From positions 5,831 to 69,830 of the forward strand of contig CALODD010000085.1 of assembly GCA_942491945.1 (NCBI GenBank): DNA of 64,000 nt, read 5' to 3'. The notes beneath the pieces were generated by a model. That model saw nothing but the letters and a program-made list of their open reading frames with translations, searched no databases and was not told the DNA's origin. Source of the DNA: JAJDYQ01 sp942491945. Lineage in GTDB: Bacteria; Pseudomonadota; Gammaproteobacteria; JAJDYQ01. The translations under genes were made by a program, and so were the position numbers. Positions 17,622 through 26,979 of this stretch are shown here, in pieces (the first letter of the stretch is position 1; each line of letters begins with the position of its first letter).

Positions 17622-18701
17622 TTATTCGTTAACTTCTTTTTGTGCTTTGGCTTCTTTCTTTTGCATTTCAAGTTGTAGCTGTTCTTCTTCACGCTGATGT
17701 TCCAGGTGAACCATAATATCGGTAACCAGTTGATGCGTACCATGACCTGCAGCTGCGGATATTCGATAGGAGCGCCCTTCCCACCCAAGTCGTTCAATAA
17801 TATCGTTACAACGTTCTTCGGCTTCGTCTTCAAACATCAGGTCGGTCTTATTCAGCACCAGCCAGCGTTCTTTGTTCGCCAGCTCTTCATCGAACTGTTT
17901 CAGCTCATTCACCAGTGTCTTTACATGTTCAACCGGGTCTTCGTTTTCATCCATCGGCAGAATATCCACCAGATGTAATAACAAACCGGTACGACGTAGG
18001 TGACGCAGGAACTGGATGCCCAGACCTGCACCTTCGGATGCGCCACCGATTAATCCCGGTATATCCGCCATCATAAAACTACGATGTGATTCTATATACA
18101 CAACACCCAGCTGAGGATGCAATGTCGTAAACGGGTAATCGGCAATCCGTGGGCGTGCTGCCGATACCTGACTGATCAAAGTCGACTTACCGGCATTCGG
18201 CAATCCCAGCAATCCGACATCGGCTAATACGTTCAGCTCTAATAGGAGTTCGCGTTCTTCACCGGGCGTACCATTGCTTGATTGCCTCGGAGCACGATTA
18301 GTCGAACTTTTAAAGCGTGTATTACCCAGGCCATGAAAACCGCCCTTGGCTACCAGCAACAGTTCTTCATGTTCTGTTAGATCACCAATGACTTCCTGGG
18401 TATCGAGATCATTCACTCGTGTACCAACCGGCACTTCGATTATCAGGTCATCCGCGCTTTCACCTGTACGCTCTTTTCCCATGCCCTGCTGACCATTATC
18501 GGCTTTAAACATACGTTTATGTCGATAGTCCGCCAGCGTGCTCAATGATTCATTGGCTTTTAGATAGACACTGCCACCATCACCACCGTCGCCACCGTCC
18601 GGGCCACCGCGCGGAATGTATTTCTCACGACGAAAGCTGACGCAGCCATTGCCGCCTTTTCCGGCAGTCACGCGTATTTTGACTTCATCAACAAATTTCA
18701 T
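17622..18701 (-). CDS. obgE: Obg-family GTPase (CgtA)
   Basis: The 359-residue GTPase acts in 50S ribosome maturation and stress control. The glycine-rich Obg domain occupies 1-158, with GGDGGDGGSVYL near 37. The G domain follows with GLPNAGKSTLI (G1), a DIPGLI G3 element and NKTD (G4). The tail is short and charged. It lies after rplU-rpmA as in most gammaproteobacteria, with a terminator in between, and abuts proB. Confidence 0.97.
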   Translation of the reverse strand: MKFVDEVKIRVTAGKGGNGCVSFRREKYIPRGGPDGGDGGDGGSVYLKANESLSTLADYRHKRMFKADNGQQGMGKERTGESADDLIIEVPVGTRVNDLDTQEVIGDLTEHEELLLVAKGGFHGLGNTRFKSSTNRAPRQSSNGTPGEERELLLELNVLADVGLLGLPNAGKSTLISQVSAARPRIADYPFTTLHPQLGVVYIESHRSFMMADIPGLIGGASEGAGLGIQFLRHLRRTGLLLHLVDILPMDENEDPVEHVKTLVNELKQFDEELANKERWLVLNKTDLMFEDEAEERCNDIIERLGWEGRSYRISAAAGHGTHQLVTDIMVHLEHQREEEQLQLEMQKKEAKAQKEVNE

Positions 18702-18765
18702 GGGTGGTAACCAATAAGAATATGGGGTCGGATATTAAATTAATTCCGCAAAAAAAGATCGGCAT

Positions 18766-18793
18766 AAAAAAAGCCCCGCAGTGCGGGGCTTTT
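18766..18793 (-). terminator. Rho-independent terminator after rplU-rpmA
   Basis: An 11-bp stem (18769-18779 with 18783-18793), loop AGT, is followed on the minus strand by a T tract (complement of 18766-18772). It lies 22 bp past the rpmA stop, between rpmA and obgE. It may end most ribosomal-protein transcripts with partial read-through to obgE-proB. Confidence 0.88.
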
Positions 18794-18814
18794 TAAATTC
18801 AGCTTAAATGCCGC

Positions 18815-19072
18815 TTACGCAGGATAAACACTCACTTGCTGGCGACTATTCGGGCCTTTCGTTTCGAAAACGACTTTGCCGTCTACTTTAGCGAACAGTG
18901 TGTGATCACGACCACAACCAACATTCACTCCAGGGCGTACCGCAGTGCCACGCTGACGAATCAGGATGTTACCGGCCAGAACGCTTTCGCCGCCGTAGCG
19001 CTTAACGCCAAGGCGTTTGGATTCTGAATCGCGACCGTTCCGAGAACTACCGCCTGCTTTTTTATGTGCCAT
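18815..19072 (-). CDS. rpmA: 50S ribosomal protein L27
   Basis: The 85-residue protein starts MAHKKAGGSSRNGRDSESKR, the standard L27 N-terminus that reaches the peptidyl transferase centre. RLGVKRYGGE and GNILIRQRGT follow. It is paired with rplU 39 bp upstream and ends just before a strong terminator. Confidence 0.98.
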   Translation of the reverse strand: MAHKKAGGSSRNGRDSESKRLGVKRYGGESVLAGNILIRQRGTAVRPGVNVGCGRDHTLFAKVDGKVVFETKGPNSRQQVSVYPA

Positions 19073-19111
19073 TTTGGTCTAAACCTCTAAAAATTCGATA
19101 TTTAATAACAA

Positions 19112-19423
19112 TTAGCCGGAAATACCGGTAATTTCTACTTCTGTGTAATTCTGACGATGTCCCTGACGCTTCATGTGGTGCTTGCGACGCTTGAACTTGA
19201 TGATGTGGACTTTATCGCCACGACCATTTGCCACAACCTTTGCGCTGACCTTGCCACCGTCGATAGTAGGTGAACCGACCTTGCTGTTCTCGCCATCGGC
19301 CAACATCAGCACCTGATCGAACTCCACAGTGTCACCTGCTTCAGCTTTTAAGCTCTCAACACGAATCGTGTCGCCTTCTGAAACGCGGTACTGTTTGCCG
19401 CCTGTTTTAATCACTGCTTGCAT
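19112..19423 (-). CDS. rplU: 50S ribosomal protein L21
   Basis: The 103-residue protein begins MQAVIKTGGKQYRVSEGD and ends with the KFKRRKHHMKRQGHRQNYTE block that binds 23S rRNA. It is the first gene of the rplU-rpmA unit. A near-perfect promoter lies upstream at 19469-19497. It is divergent from ispB, as usual. Confidence 0.98.
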   Translation of the reverse strand: MQAVIKTGGKQYRVSEGDTIRVESLKAEAGDTVEFDQVLMLADGENSKVGSPTIDGGKVSAKVVANGRGDKVHIIKFKRRKHHMKRQGHRQNYTEVEITGISG

Positions 19424-19468
19424 GGTCTTTCCGTCAAAAAATAGTTAGGACACCCTAAAGGGGCGCGA

Positions 19469-19497
19469 ATTCTAGCGATTGACTCCCTCATCGTCAA
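19469..19497 (-). promoter_or_regulatory. Sigma-70 promoter for rplU-rpmA
   Basis: On the minus strand TTGACG (19497-19492) and TAGAAT (19474-19469) are separated by exactly 17 bp. The -10 box is about 46 bp upstream of the rplU ATG. It is one of the strongest consensus matches in the window. Confidence 0.8.
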
Positions 19498-19601
19498 CGA
19501 GAATAGCCCTAAATATCAGTAATTTCACCGAAATCATACATTTACTGGTTTTGCACCGGGTGGATGGCTAGAATATGCGCCCTTTTCTCATGGATGAGCC
19601 A

Positions 19602-20603
19602 ATGGCCGAAGTTGCCGCTATTCAGACGCCGGGCATGACGCAAGCTGACATACAGGAGTTAGTCAGCGCGGACATGCAGCAAGTCGATCAGACGATTGTC
19701 GATCGTCTGAAGTCTGACGTGGTTCTGGTCAATCAGCTCGGCTCATACATCATTAACAGTGGTGGCAAGCGATTACGGCCCTTACTGGCCCTGCTAGCTG
19801 CCAAGGCCTGTGGTTATAACGGTAAAGATCACGTTCAGGTTGCCGCGATTATCGAATTCATCCATACCGCCACGCTGCTGCACGATGACGTGGTCGATGC
19901 CTCTGAGCTACGTCGTGGTCAGGACACGGCGAATGCAATCTGGGGCAATGAGGCCAGCGTACTGGTCGGCGACTTCCTGTATTCCCGCGCCTTTCAGATG
20001 ATGGTCGATATCGACCAGATGCGCGTCATGGACATTCTGGCTGAAACAACCAATGTGATTGCTGAGGGCGAGGTCATGCAGCTAATGAACTGTAATGACC
20101 CGGACACCACTGAGGAACAATATATTAATGTAATACAGTCTAAAACAGCTAAGCTGTTTGAAGCCGCTACTCGTCTGGGCGCTGTTTTGACCCATATGGA
20201 TGAGGAATTTGAGACTGCGCTTGCCCACTATGGAATGCACCTCGGAACCGCATTTCAGTTGATTGATGACGCGCTGGACTACGATTCCAGCGCCCAGGAT
20301 ATGGGTAAAAACATCGGCGATGATCTGGCGGAAGGCAAACCGACGTTGCCGCTAATTTATGCCATGCGCAAAGGCGATGAACTCCAGACCAATACGGTGC
20401 GTGATGCCATCGAAAATGGGGGTTTAGATAACATCGACGCCATCATGGCAATCATTGAATCGACCCAAGGCATCGCGTACACTCGCGAACTTGCACGTGG
20501 GGAGGCGGATCGTGCGATAGTGTGCCTGTCTTACCTGGAAAACAGTCCTTACAAGGACGCTCTAGCTGGGCTGGCCAACTTCGCTGTCGACCGTTCTTTT
20601 TAG
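19602..20603 (+). CDS. ispB: Octaprenyl diphosphate synthase
   Basis: This trans-prenyltransferase extends farnesyl diphosphate to the ubiquinone side chain. Visible are GKRLRP, the first aspartate-rich motif DDVVD within LLHDDVVDASELRRG, and the second one DDALD within QLIDDALDYD. The frame is open from an ATG at 19575. I prefer 19602 (333 aa), preceded by GGATGAG, because family members start about 20-25 residues before the conserved SADMQQVD block. An ATG at 19635 is also possible. The gene is divergent from rplU. Confidence 0.95.
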   Translation: MAEVAAIQTPGMTQADIQELVSADMQQVDQTIVDRLKSDVVLVNQLGSYIINSGGKRLRPLLALLAAKACGYNGKDHVQVAAIIEFIHTATLLHDDVVDASELRRGQDTANAIWGNEASVLVGDFLYSRAFQMMVDIDQMRVMDILAETTNVIAEGEVMQLMNCNDPDTTEEQYINVIQSKTAKLFEAATRLGAVLTHMDEEFETALAHYGMHLGTAFQLIDDALDYDSSAQDMGKNIGDDLAEGKPTLPLIYAMRKGDELQTNTVRDAIENGGLDNIDAIMAIIESTQGIAYTRELARGEADRAIVCLSYLENSPYKDALAGLANFAVDRSF

Positions 20604-20666
20604 CGCGGATGCCATCAGAAGCATTCTCGCCATCTTTCAAAAATAACCGGGAAAACGGACTGCGGT

Positions 20667-23465
20667 GTGAATAAAACCAAGACAACGCTCTATACCCTGA
20701 TGTTCGCCAGCACAGGGCTGCTGGTTCCCCAGGTTTCATTTGCTGAAAATGCGTCTCCATGGGAATGTAAGCCCAGTGCGGACTACAGTTCATGGGTTTG
20801 CTTAAAAGACGGTAAATCGCCTGTTGAAGATGTACCCACTGTTGCAGAAACCCCAGCAGTAGAGCCGGAAGAAAAAAGATCTTCAGATGTCACGGTTACA
20901 CCACTCGCACAACCGGAACCTTTACGTGCGACACCTGTTGTTGAGGCTCCTGTTGAACCAGTAACACCTAAAACCGTACCAATAATTCAGCCGGAACCAG
21001 CTACGGAACAAGAACCAGTTGTTCAACAAACTACCCCGGTCGAACCACCGCCTGTTCCGGAGCAAGCTCCAGAATCTGAACAACCTCTAGACCCTGTGGT
21101 GGCACGTGAGCAGGAAGCCATAGAACCGCCTGCTGCAATAACTGAGGCAGAACCGGAAAAAGCAGAAGAGCCCACTCAGGAAATCGCTCAGCCCGCAGCA
21201 ATAGATAAAACCGAAACGCCAACCGACAAGCAATTCGAGGCTATTCCTGAACGTCCCCAACCTGAATTCGTACAGCAGAACAAGGCTTTACCGTCCTGTG
21301 TTGCTGTCGCGCCTTCAGATAACCTGACCAGCGCAGAGCGTCGCCAGCTACGCGAATCTTCGGCAACGGAACTTGAAGCCGACGAAGCAATTTTCGAAAA
21401 AGACAAAAGCAGTACGCTGAGTGGTAATGTCACCATCAAGCGTGCTGACCAGTCCATACAATCCGACAAGATTGTCATAAATAAAGAGACCAATCAGGCC
21501 GATGCCGAGGGCGCTGTCACTTATGATGATGCGCAAATGCAGATTCGCGCAGAACAGGCGCACCTGGATTTCGATACCGATGAAAACTCCTTTGCAGAAG
21601 CATCGTTCATCACCAAAGAACGTTATTCGCGTGGCACAGCGGGACAGATCCAGACACAGGATAATGGTGACCGTGTCCGTTTAGATAAGGTGACCTACAC
21701 CAGTTGTCCTCCTGGCGACAATAGCTGGATGCTGGAAGCAGAGCAGATCACGATTGATGATGTATCGGGCCGCGGTGAGGCGACCGATGTCAAAGTTGAG
21801 TTCTTTGATGTGCCGATTTTTTATACGCCATACATGAACTTCCCAATTGATGACCGTCGCATGACTGGCCTGTTAACACCACGCTTTGGTCGCTCAGATG
21901 ATCGCGGTACAGAGATCACAGCGCCGATCTACTGGAATATAGCGCCTGATATGGATGCCACATTCTACCCCCGTTATATGTCAAAACGTGGCTTACAGCT
22001 CGGCGGTGAATTTCGTTACCTGAACGAAACCAACGATGGCCAGGTCAATCTGGAATATCTGGGCGATGACGACAAGTACACGGGACGTGGCAATAATGAT
22101 CGCTGGGCCTTCCGCTTTGAACATGACGCAACCGTCTTTAACGACTGGAGCCTTGATGCCGATATACGCCGCGTCTCAGATGAACAATATTTTGAAGACC
22201 TGGGTTCTAGCCTGACGCTCTCTAGCCAGCGTAATCTCGAAAGCCGCTTATACCTCGGTCACACTGCGGACAATTGGTCAGCCTCAGGCCTGTTGCAGGA
22301 ATACCAAACTGTCGACCGCACAATTGTAGCGACAGACCGCCCTTATGAACGCATGCCACATCTAAATTTTGATACCTGGAGTGATACCTTCGGTGGTGGC
22401 TTTGTTGCCGCACTGGAATCTGAATACACTCACTTTGATCGAAAAAACAGCACCACAGGTAAACGTACTGACTTATACCCTAGCATCACCTACAGCCATG
22501 ATAAGGCCGGTTACTACATCCGCCCTAAATTCGGTATTCGCTATACCAAATATTCTTTAAGCAATCAGGGCGCCATTCCTTCCAGTCAGAGCCGAACTGT
22601 ACCGATTATAAGTGTCGATAGCGGCCTGTTCTATGACCGTGAAACTGACCTGCTCGGTAAGTCCATGCTACAAACTCTGGAACCACGCATGTACTACCTG
22701 CGTGTTCCTGAAAAGAACCAGACGAATATCCCCATCTTCGATACCGGTTTATATGATTACAACTCATCCACGTTGTTTAGCGAAAACCGTTTCAGCGGAC
22801 TGGATCGTATCGGCGACACCAATCAGTTAAGTGTTGGCGTTACCAGCCGTTTTCTGGATAACAACAGCGGCGCCGAAAAGCTTGCCATGACCCTCGGACA
22901 GATTTATTACTTCAGTAATCGTGATGTCACTTTGCCTGGTGGTACTCGTGATACTGACGATAGCTCGCCAATTATTGCAGAAGTGCGTTATCGTCCATAC
23001 GACCGGTTAGTCGCGAGTGCATTAGCACACTGGGATCCTGAAACCAGCAAGACTGAAAGAACAATTTACCGTTTAAAATACCAGCCAGCTGACGACAAGG
23101 TGCTTAACCTGGCTTATCGTTACCGCAAAGATTTTCTCAAGCAAACTGATGTGTCTTTCCTGTGGCCGCTAGATGATATGGGGCGCTGGCACGCTGTTGG
23201 TCGCTGGAATCACTCGTTACGTCATAATAAATCCCTGGATACTTTTGCTGGCATCGAATACGAAAGCTGCTGCTGGAAAACTCGAGTTGTTGCCCGTCGC
23301 TGGGTTAATGACATCAATAGCGACTATGACACTGGCATCTTCTTCGAGCTTGAACTCAAAGGCCTTGGCAGCGTTGGTGACAACATCACCAGTTTCCTTG
23401 AAACAGGTATCCTCGGATATGACCGTCATATAAAAGATGAAGACGATGATACGTATTACTACTAA
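20667..23465 (+). CDS. lptD: LPS-assembly protein LptD with long Pro/Glu-rich N-terminal linker
   Basis: This 932-residue outer-membrane beta-barrel inserts lipopolysaccharide into the outer leaflet, with LptE. A signal peptide ends near VSFA-E (about 26). Cys34 and Cys45 follow, then about 150 residues rich in Pro, Glu, Val and Thr (about 52-205). Cys211 precedes the OstA-like domain (about 230-350, Cys347), and the barrel follows. The adjacent Cys868-Cys869 match the C-terminal pair that forms interdomain disulfides in E. coli. The start is GTG. E. coli LptD is 784 residues, and the linker accounts for the excess. The 3' end overlaps surA by 29 bp. Confidence 0.96.
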   Translation: MNKTKTTLYTLMFASTGLLVPQVSFAENASPWECKPSADYSSWVCLKDGKSPVEDVPTVAETPAVEPEEKRSSDVTVTPLAQPEPLRATPVVEAPVEPVTPKTVPIIQPEPATEQEPVVQQTTPVEPPPVPEQAPESEQPLDPVVAREQEAIEPPAAITEAEPEKAEEPTQEIAQPAAIDKTETPTDKQFEAIPERPQPEFVQQNKALPSCVAVAPSDNLTSAERRQLRESSATELEADEAIFEKDKSSTLSGNVTIKRADQSIQSDKIVINKETNQADAEGAVTYDDAQMQIRAEQAHLDFDTDENSFAEASFITKERYSRGTAGQIQTQDNGDRVRLDKVTYTSCPPGDNSWMLEAEQITIDDVSGRGEATDVKVEFFDVPIFYTPYMNFPIDDRRMTGLLTPRFGRSDDRGTEITAPIYWNIAPDMDATFYPRYMSKRGLQLGGEFRYLNETNDGQVNLEYLGDDDKYTGRGNNDRWAFRFEHDATVFNDWSLDADIRRVSDEQYFEDLGSSLTLSSQRNLESRLYLGHTADNWSASGLLQEYQTVDRTIVATDRPYERMPHLNFDTWSDTFGGGFVAALESEYTHFDRKNSTTGKRTDLYPSITYSHDKAGYYIRPKFGIRYTKYSLSNQGAIPSSQSRTVPIISVDSGLFYDRETDLLGKSMLQTLEPRMYYLRVPEKNQTNIPIFDTGLYDYNSSTLFSENRFSGLDRIGDTNQLSVGVTSRFLDNNSGAEKLAMTLGQIYYFSNRDVTLPGGTRDTDDSSPIIAEVRYRPYDRLVASALAHWDPETSKTERTIYRLKYQPADDKVLNLAYRYRKDFLKQTDVSFLWPLDDMGRWHAVGRWNHSLRHNKSLDTFAGIEYESCCWKTRVVARRWVNDINSDYDTGIFFELELKGLGSVGDNITSFLETGILGYDRHIKDEDDDTYYY

Positions 23466-24771
23466 AACCCTTCTGGTTACATTAGTAACCGCCCTGACCT
23501 GGCATGCCAGTGCGCAGCAGTTAGACGCGCCAGTTGCTGACATTATAGAGCTAGACCGAATCGTTGCCCTGGTGAATGACGATGTACTGATGTACAGCGA
23601 GCTTTCGAGTCGAATTCGCAAAGTTCGACAGGAACTCAGAGATCAGGACATACCACCTCCGCCAATCAAGGTACTGGAAAAACAGGTACTTGAACGCCTG
23701 ATATTGCAACGCCTGCAATTGCAGGAGGCACAACGTGATGGTATTCGTGTTGACGATCAAACACTCAATCGCACATTGCAAAAGATTGCGCAGGGAAACA
23801 ACCTGACGCTGTCTCAATTCCGCCGCTTACTGGAACGCGATGGTTTCAGCTTCGCACAATTTCGCGAAGATGTACGCGAAGAGATTCAAATTGGGCGTGT
23901 TCGTAGCCGTAAAGTCAGGAACCGCATTAAGGTCTCAGATCAGGAAATTGCACACTTACTAGAGAACCTGGAAAATCGCGGTGGACTAGCTAACCAGTAT
24001 CGCCTTGCTCATATCCTGATCGCTATTCCAGATGGTTCTACGCCCGGTGAAATTGAGCGTTACCGCAACCGAGCTGAAGAGGTACAGGGAAAGCTGGCCG
24101 GTGGTGCCGATTTCCGTCAGATGGCTGCAGCATATTCTGATTCACAAACCGCAATGGAAGGTGGTGATTTAGGCTGGCGTAAACGTAGTGAGCTGCCGAG
24201 CGTATTCGAAGAAGTCGTACCAAGAATGTCGAAAGGCGATGTGAGCTCTATTATCCGAACACCCGGCGGATTCCATCTTATCCAGCTCGCCGATATTCGA
24301 GGTGGTGACAAAGTCATGGTTACTGAAACCAAAACACGACATATCCTGATCAAGCCATCAGAGATTGTCAGCGAACAGGATGCACGAGCACGCGTCCAGC
24401 AACTACGAAACCGGATCATGTCTGGTGAAGACTTTATCCAGATCGCAAAATCTAATTCTGACGATACCGCCAGTGCCGTTGACGGCGGTGAACTAGGCTG
24501 GGTTAAACCTGGTCAAATGACACCTGAGTTTGAAGATATGATGCAGGCAACTGCCGTTGGTGATGTCAGCGAACCATTTAATTCCCCTTTCGGCTGGCAT
24601 ATTCTGAAAGTTGAAGATCGCCGCCAGCATGATGGCACGCTTGAATTTCGTGAGAATAAAGCGCGTGAGATTATCCGTAAGCGTAAAATGGAAGAAGAGC
24701 TGGAACTCTGGTTGCGTCGCCTGCGTGATGGTGCATACATCGAGTTACGTCTGGACGAAGAAGAGCTTTAA
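23437..24771 (+). CDS. surA: Periplasmic chaperone / peptidyl-prolyl isomerase SurA
   Basis: The 444-residue periplasmic chaperone helps fold outer-membrane proteins, LptD among them. A signal peptide ends at HASA-QQ (about 26). The helical N-terminal chaperone domain follows (about 35-175), then two parvulin domains (about 190-285 and 300-395), each with the GGDLGW or GGELGW motif. The C-terminal helix ends the protein. The start lies inside the end of lptD, so expression is probably coupled. Confidence 0.97.
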   Translation: MKTMIRITTKTLLVTLVTALTWHASAQQLDAPVADIIELDRIVALVNDDVLMYSELSSRIRKVRQELRDQDIPPPPIKVLEKQVLERLILQRLQLQEAQRDGIRVDDQTLNRTLQKIAQGNNLTLSQFRRLLERDGFSFAQFREDVREEIQIGRVRSRKVRNRIKVSDQEIAHLLENLENRGGLANQYRLAHILIAIPDGSTPGEIERYRNRAEEVQGKLAGGADFRQMAAAYSDSQTAMEGGDLGWRKRSELPSVFEEVVPRMSKGDVSSIIRTPGGFHLIQLADIRGGDKVMVTETKTRHILIKPSEIVSEQDARARVQQLRNRIMSGEDFIQIAKSNSDDTASAVDGGELGWVKPGQMTPEFEDMMQATAVGDVSEPFNSPFGWHILKVEDRRQHDGTLEFRENKAREIIRKRKMEEELELWLRRLRDGAYIELRLDEEEL

Positions 24772-24776
24772 CCACA

Positions 24777-25757
24777 TTGTCACTGCCCCGTTTAGTTATC
24801 ACACCGGGTGAACCTGCGGGGATTGGACCTGACATCTGCTTGCAATTAGTTCAGCAGGAAATACCAGCTGAACTGGTTTTCATTACAGACCCCGAAGTGC
24901 TCAAAAGCAGAGCACAACTACTTGGTTTGAACACCGATATACAGACGCTTAGTTCTGTTACTGACGCTACGCCGCATCAATTAAATACTCTAAACGTCCT
25001 TTCCGTCACATGCCCTGAAGCCGTCGAAATCGGCTCGCTCAACCCGCTCAATGCCTCATTCGTAACTAACACGCTGGATACTGCCATTGATATGGTTCAC
25101 TCGGGCAAGGCCGACGCCATCGTCACCGCCCCAGTACATAAAGGCATCATCAATGATGCTGGCATACCTTTTAGCGGACATACCGAATGGCTAGCCGAAC
25201 GAACCAATGCCAGCAAGCCCGTCATGATGCTTGCTAATAATGACTTACGTGTCGCACTGGCAACGACTCATTTACCTTTGAAAGATATCTCAAATGCGAT
25301 CACGTCAGACTTATTGGAAGAGATCATTACGATTATTCATGATGATCTGCAGAGTAAATTTCATATCATCGAACCTCGTATACGGGTCTGCGGCCTGAAC
25401 CCGCATGCAGGTGAAGATGGACACCTGGGTCGCGAAGAAATCGACACCATAATTCCAGTATTACAGAGACTCCGCCAGCAAGGCTTCAACCTGCAGGGGC
25501 CAGTACCAGCAGATACCGCGTTTTTACCGGATACATTAAACGGTGCTGATGCCATCCTGGCAATGTACCATGATCAGGGCTTGCCCGTATTAAAGTACAG
25601 CGGCTTCGAGACTGCGGTAAACATTACTCTGGGCTTGCCGATTATTCGCACATCGGTTGATCACGGCACTGCCCTGGAATTAGCCGGCACAGGTAAAGCG
25701 AACGTATCCAGTTTACGTGCCGCTGTGGATACCGCCATTGAGATGGCTCGTGGCTGA
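24777..25757 (+). CDS. pdxA: 4-hydroxythreonine-4-phosphate dehydrogenase
   Basis: The 326-residue NAD-dependent enzyme oxidises 4-phosphohydroxythreonine in pyridoxal phosphate synthesis. The metal-binding histidines are visible in FSGHTEWLAE, NPHAGEDG and MYHDQG, and TPGEPAGIGPD is at 9-19. The only plausible start is TTG at 24777, five bases after the surA stop; no ATG lies near. The order surA-pdxA-rsmA is conserved. Confidence 0.96.
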   Translation: MSLPRLVITPGEPAGIGPDICLQLVQQEIPAELVFITDPEVLKSRAQLLGLNTDIQTLSSVTDATPHQLNTLNVLSVTCPEAVEIGSLNPLNASFVTNTLDTAIDMVHSGKADAIVTAPVHKGIINDAGIPFSGHTEWLAERTNASKPVMMLANNDLRVALATTHLPLKDISNAITSDLLEEIITIIHDDLQSKFHIIEPRIRVCGLNPHAGEDGHLGREEIDTIIPVLQRLRQQGFNLQGPVPADTAFLPDTLNGADAILAMYHDQGLPVLKYSGFETAVNITLGLPIIRTSVDHGTALELAGTGKANVSSLRAAVDTAIEMARG

Positions 25758-26559
25758 CAATCAGCATAGACCGCGTAAACGCTTTGGCCAGAACTTCCTG
25801 CATGATCAGAATGTACTTTCCAGAATGGTGCAATCCATCTATCCGCGTAAGGATGATCGCATTGTAGAAATCGGCCCCGGTCAGGGGGCATTGACCTGCC
25901 CACTACTTGAACAGCATGGCTCATTAACGGCGATTGAACTGGACCGCGACCTTGCGCCATTGCTACTGGAGAAATGTGCCTCGCTTGGTGAATTCACCTT
26001 ACATCAGGGTGATGCGATGAAATTCGATTTTTCAGCGATCGCCAGTGAAGACGAAAAAATTCGTATTGTCGGTAATCTTCCCTATAACATCTCAACGCCC
26101 ATACTTTTCCATTTAGCCAAATATGCTCCCCTGATTCAGGACATGCATGTTCTGCTACAGCGAGAAGTCGGCACACGTATTACAGCGGAACCTGGCGGTG
26201 GAGATTACGGCAAACTATCGATCATGATGCAAAGCATCTTTCAGACCAGTCTATTGTTTAACGTTGGCCCCGGTGCTTTCAAACCGCCACCCAAAGTACA
26301 GTCGACATTTATTCGACTAACACCGCATGCCACGCCCATTATTAATATCAAAGATCAGTCACGTTTCAATGAGGTTGTCACGGCTGCTTTTTCCCAACGA
26401 CGTAAAACCTTACGTAACAGCCTCAAAACTCAGGTTACTTTAGAACAATTTGAAGCGGCCGATATCGATCCGTCCCGTCGAGCGGAAACTTTATCGCTGC
26501 AGGAATTCGCGCGGCTTTCTAATTTGGATAAACCTGCCAAATCAACTGAGAGTCGTTAA
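25750..26559 (+). CDS. rsmA: 16S rRNA (adenine1518/1519-N6) dimethyltransferase
   Basis: The enzyme (ksgA) dimethylates two adenines near the 3' end of 16S rRNA during 30S maturation. Visible are FGQNFLHD near 13, the SAM motif EIGPGQGALT near 39 and the catalytic NLPYNIS near 105. The start chosen is GTG 25750 (269 aa), which overlaps the pdxA stop by 8 bp and places FGQNFLHD as in relatives. The ATG at 25717 lies deep inside pdxA and is unlikely. Confidence 0.96.
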   Translation: MADNQHRPRKRFGQNFLHDQNVLSRMVQSIYPRKDDRIVEIGPGQGALTCPLLEQHGSLTAIELDRDLAPLLLEKCASLGEFTLHQGDAMKFDFSAIASEDEKIRIVGNLPYNISTPILFHLAKYAPLIQDMHVLLQREVGTRITAEPGGGDYGKLSIMMQSIFQTSLLFNVGPGAFKPPPKVQSTFIRLTPHATPIINIKDQSRFNEVVTAAFSQRRKTLRNSLKTQVTLEQFEAADIDPSRRAETLSLQEFARLSNLDKPAKSTESR

Positions 26560-26601
26560 GCAAGCTGATAGAATTCAACTATTAGAGACAAAGTCATCAA
26601 T

Positions 26602-26973
26602 ATGAACTATTCCATCGAAGTTAAAGCTGAACCTCAGTACATCCCAGCACAATCGGACCCTGCTGAGAATCGTTATGTATTCGCCTATACCATCACTCTG
26701 AAAAACACGGGTGATGTTGCCGCTAAACTCATGACTCGTCACTGGGTCATCACCAATGCCAATGCTGAGGTACAGGAAGTTCGCGGTGGTGGCGTTGTCG
26801 GCGATCAACCCCACCTGAAACCGGGCGAAGGCTATCAATACACGTCGGGCTCCATCATGGAAACGCCGGTTGGTAGTATGCGTGGTAGCTATCAGATGGT
26901 TGCCGATGACGGCACCGAATTTGATGCAGAGATACCAACCTTTACGCTGGCAGTGCCCGGCACATTAAATTAA
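26602..26973 (+). CDS. apaG: ApaG protein
   Basis: The 123-residue protein is a single fibronectin-type-III-like ApaG domain. Conserved stretches are AYTITLKNTGD near 34, RHWVITNANAEVQEVRGGGVVGDQP and YTSGSIMETPVGSMRGSY. The biochemical role is not settled. It sits between rsmA and apaH as in E. coli; the apaH ATG follows after 6 bp. Confidence 0.96.
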   Translation: MNYSIEVKAEPQYIPAQSDPAENRYVFAYTITLKNTGDVAAKLMTRHWVITNANAEVQEVRGGGVVGDQPHLKPGEGYQYTSGSIMETPVGSMRGSYQMVADDGTEFDAEIPTFTLAVPGTLN

Positions 26974-26979
26974 TGCTCT

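Noticed and set aside
19541..19574. Promoter for ispB (TTGCAC and TAGAAT)
   Set aside because: The spacing is 12 bp, too short, and the alternative TTTACT is too far.
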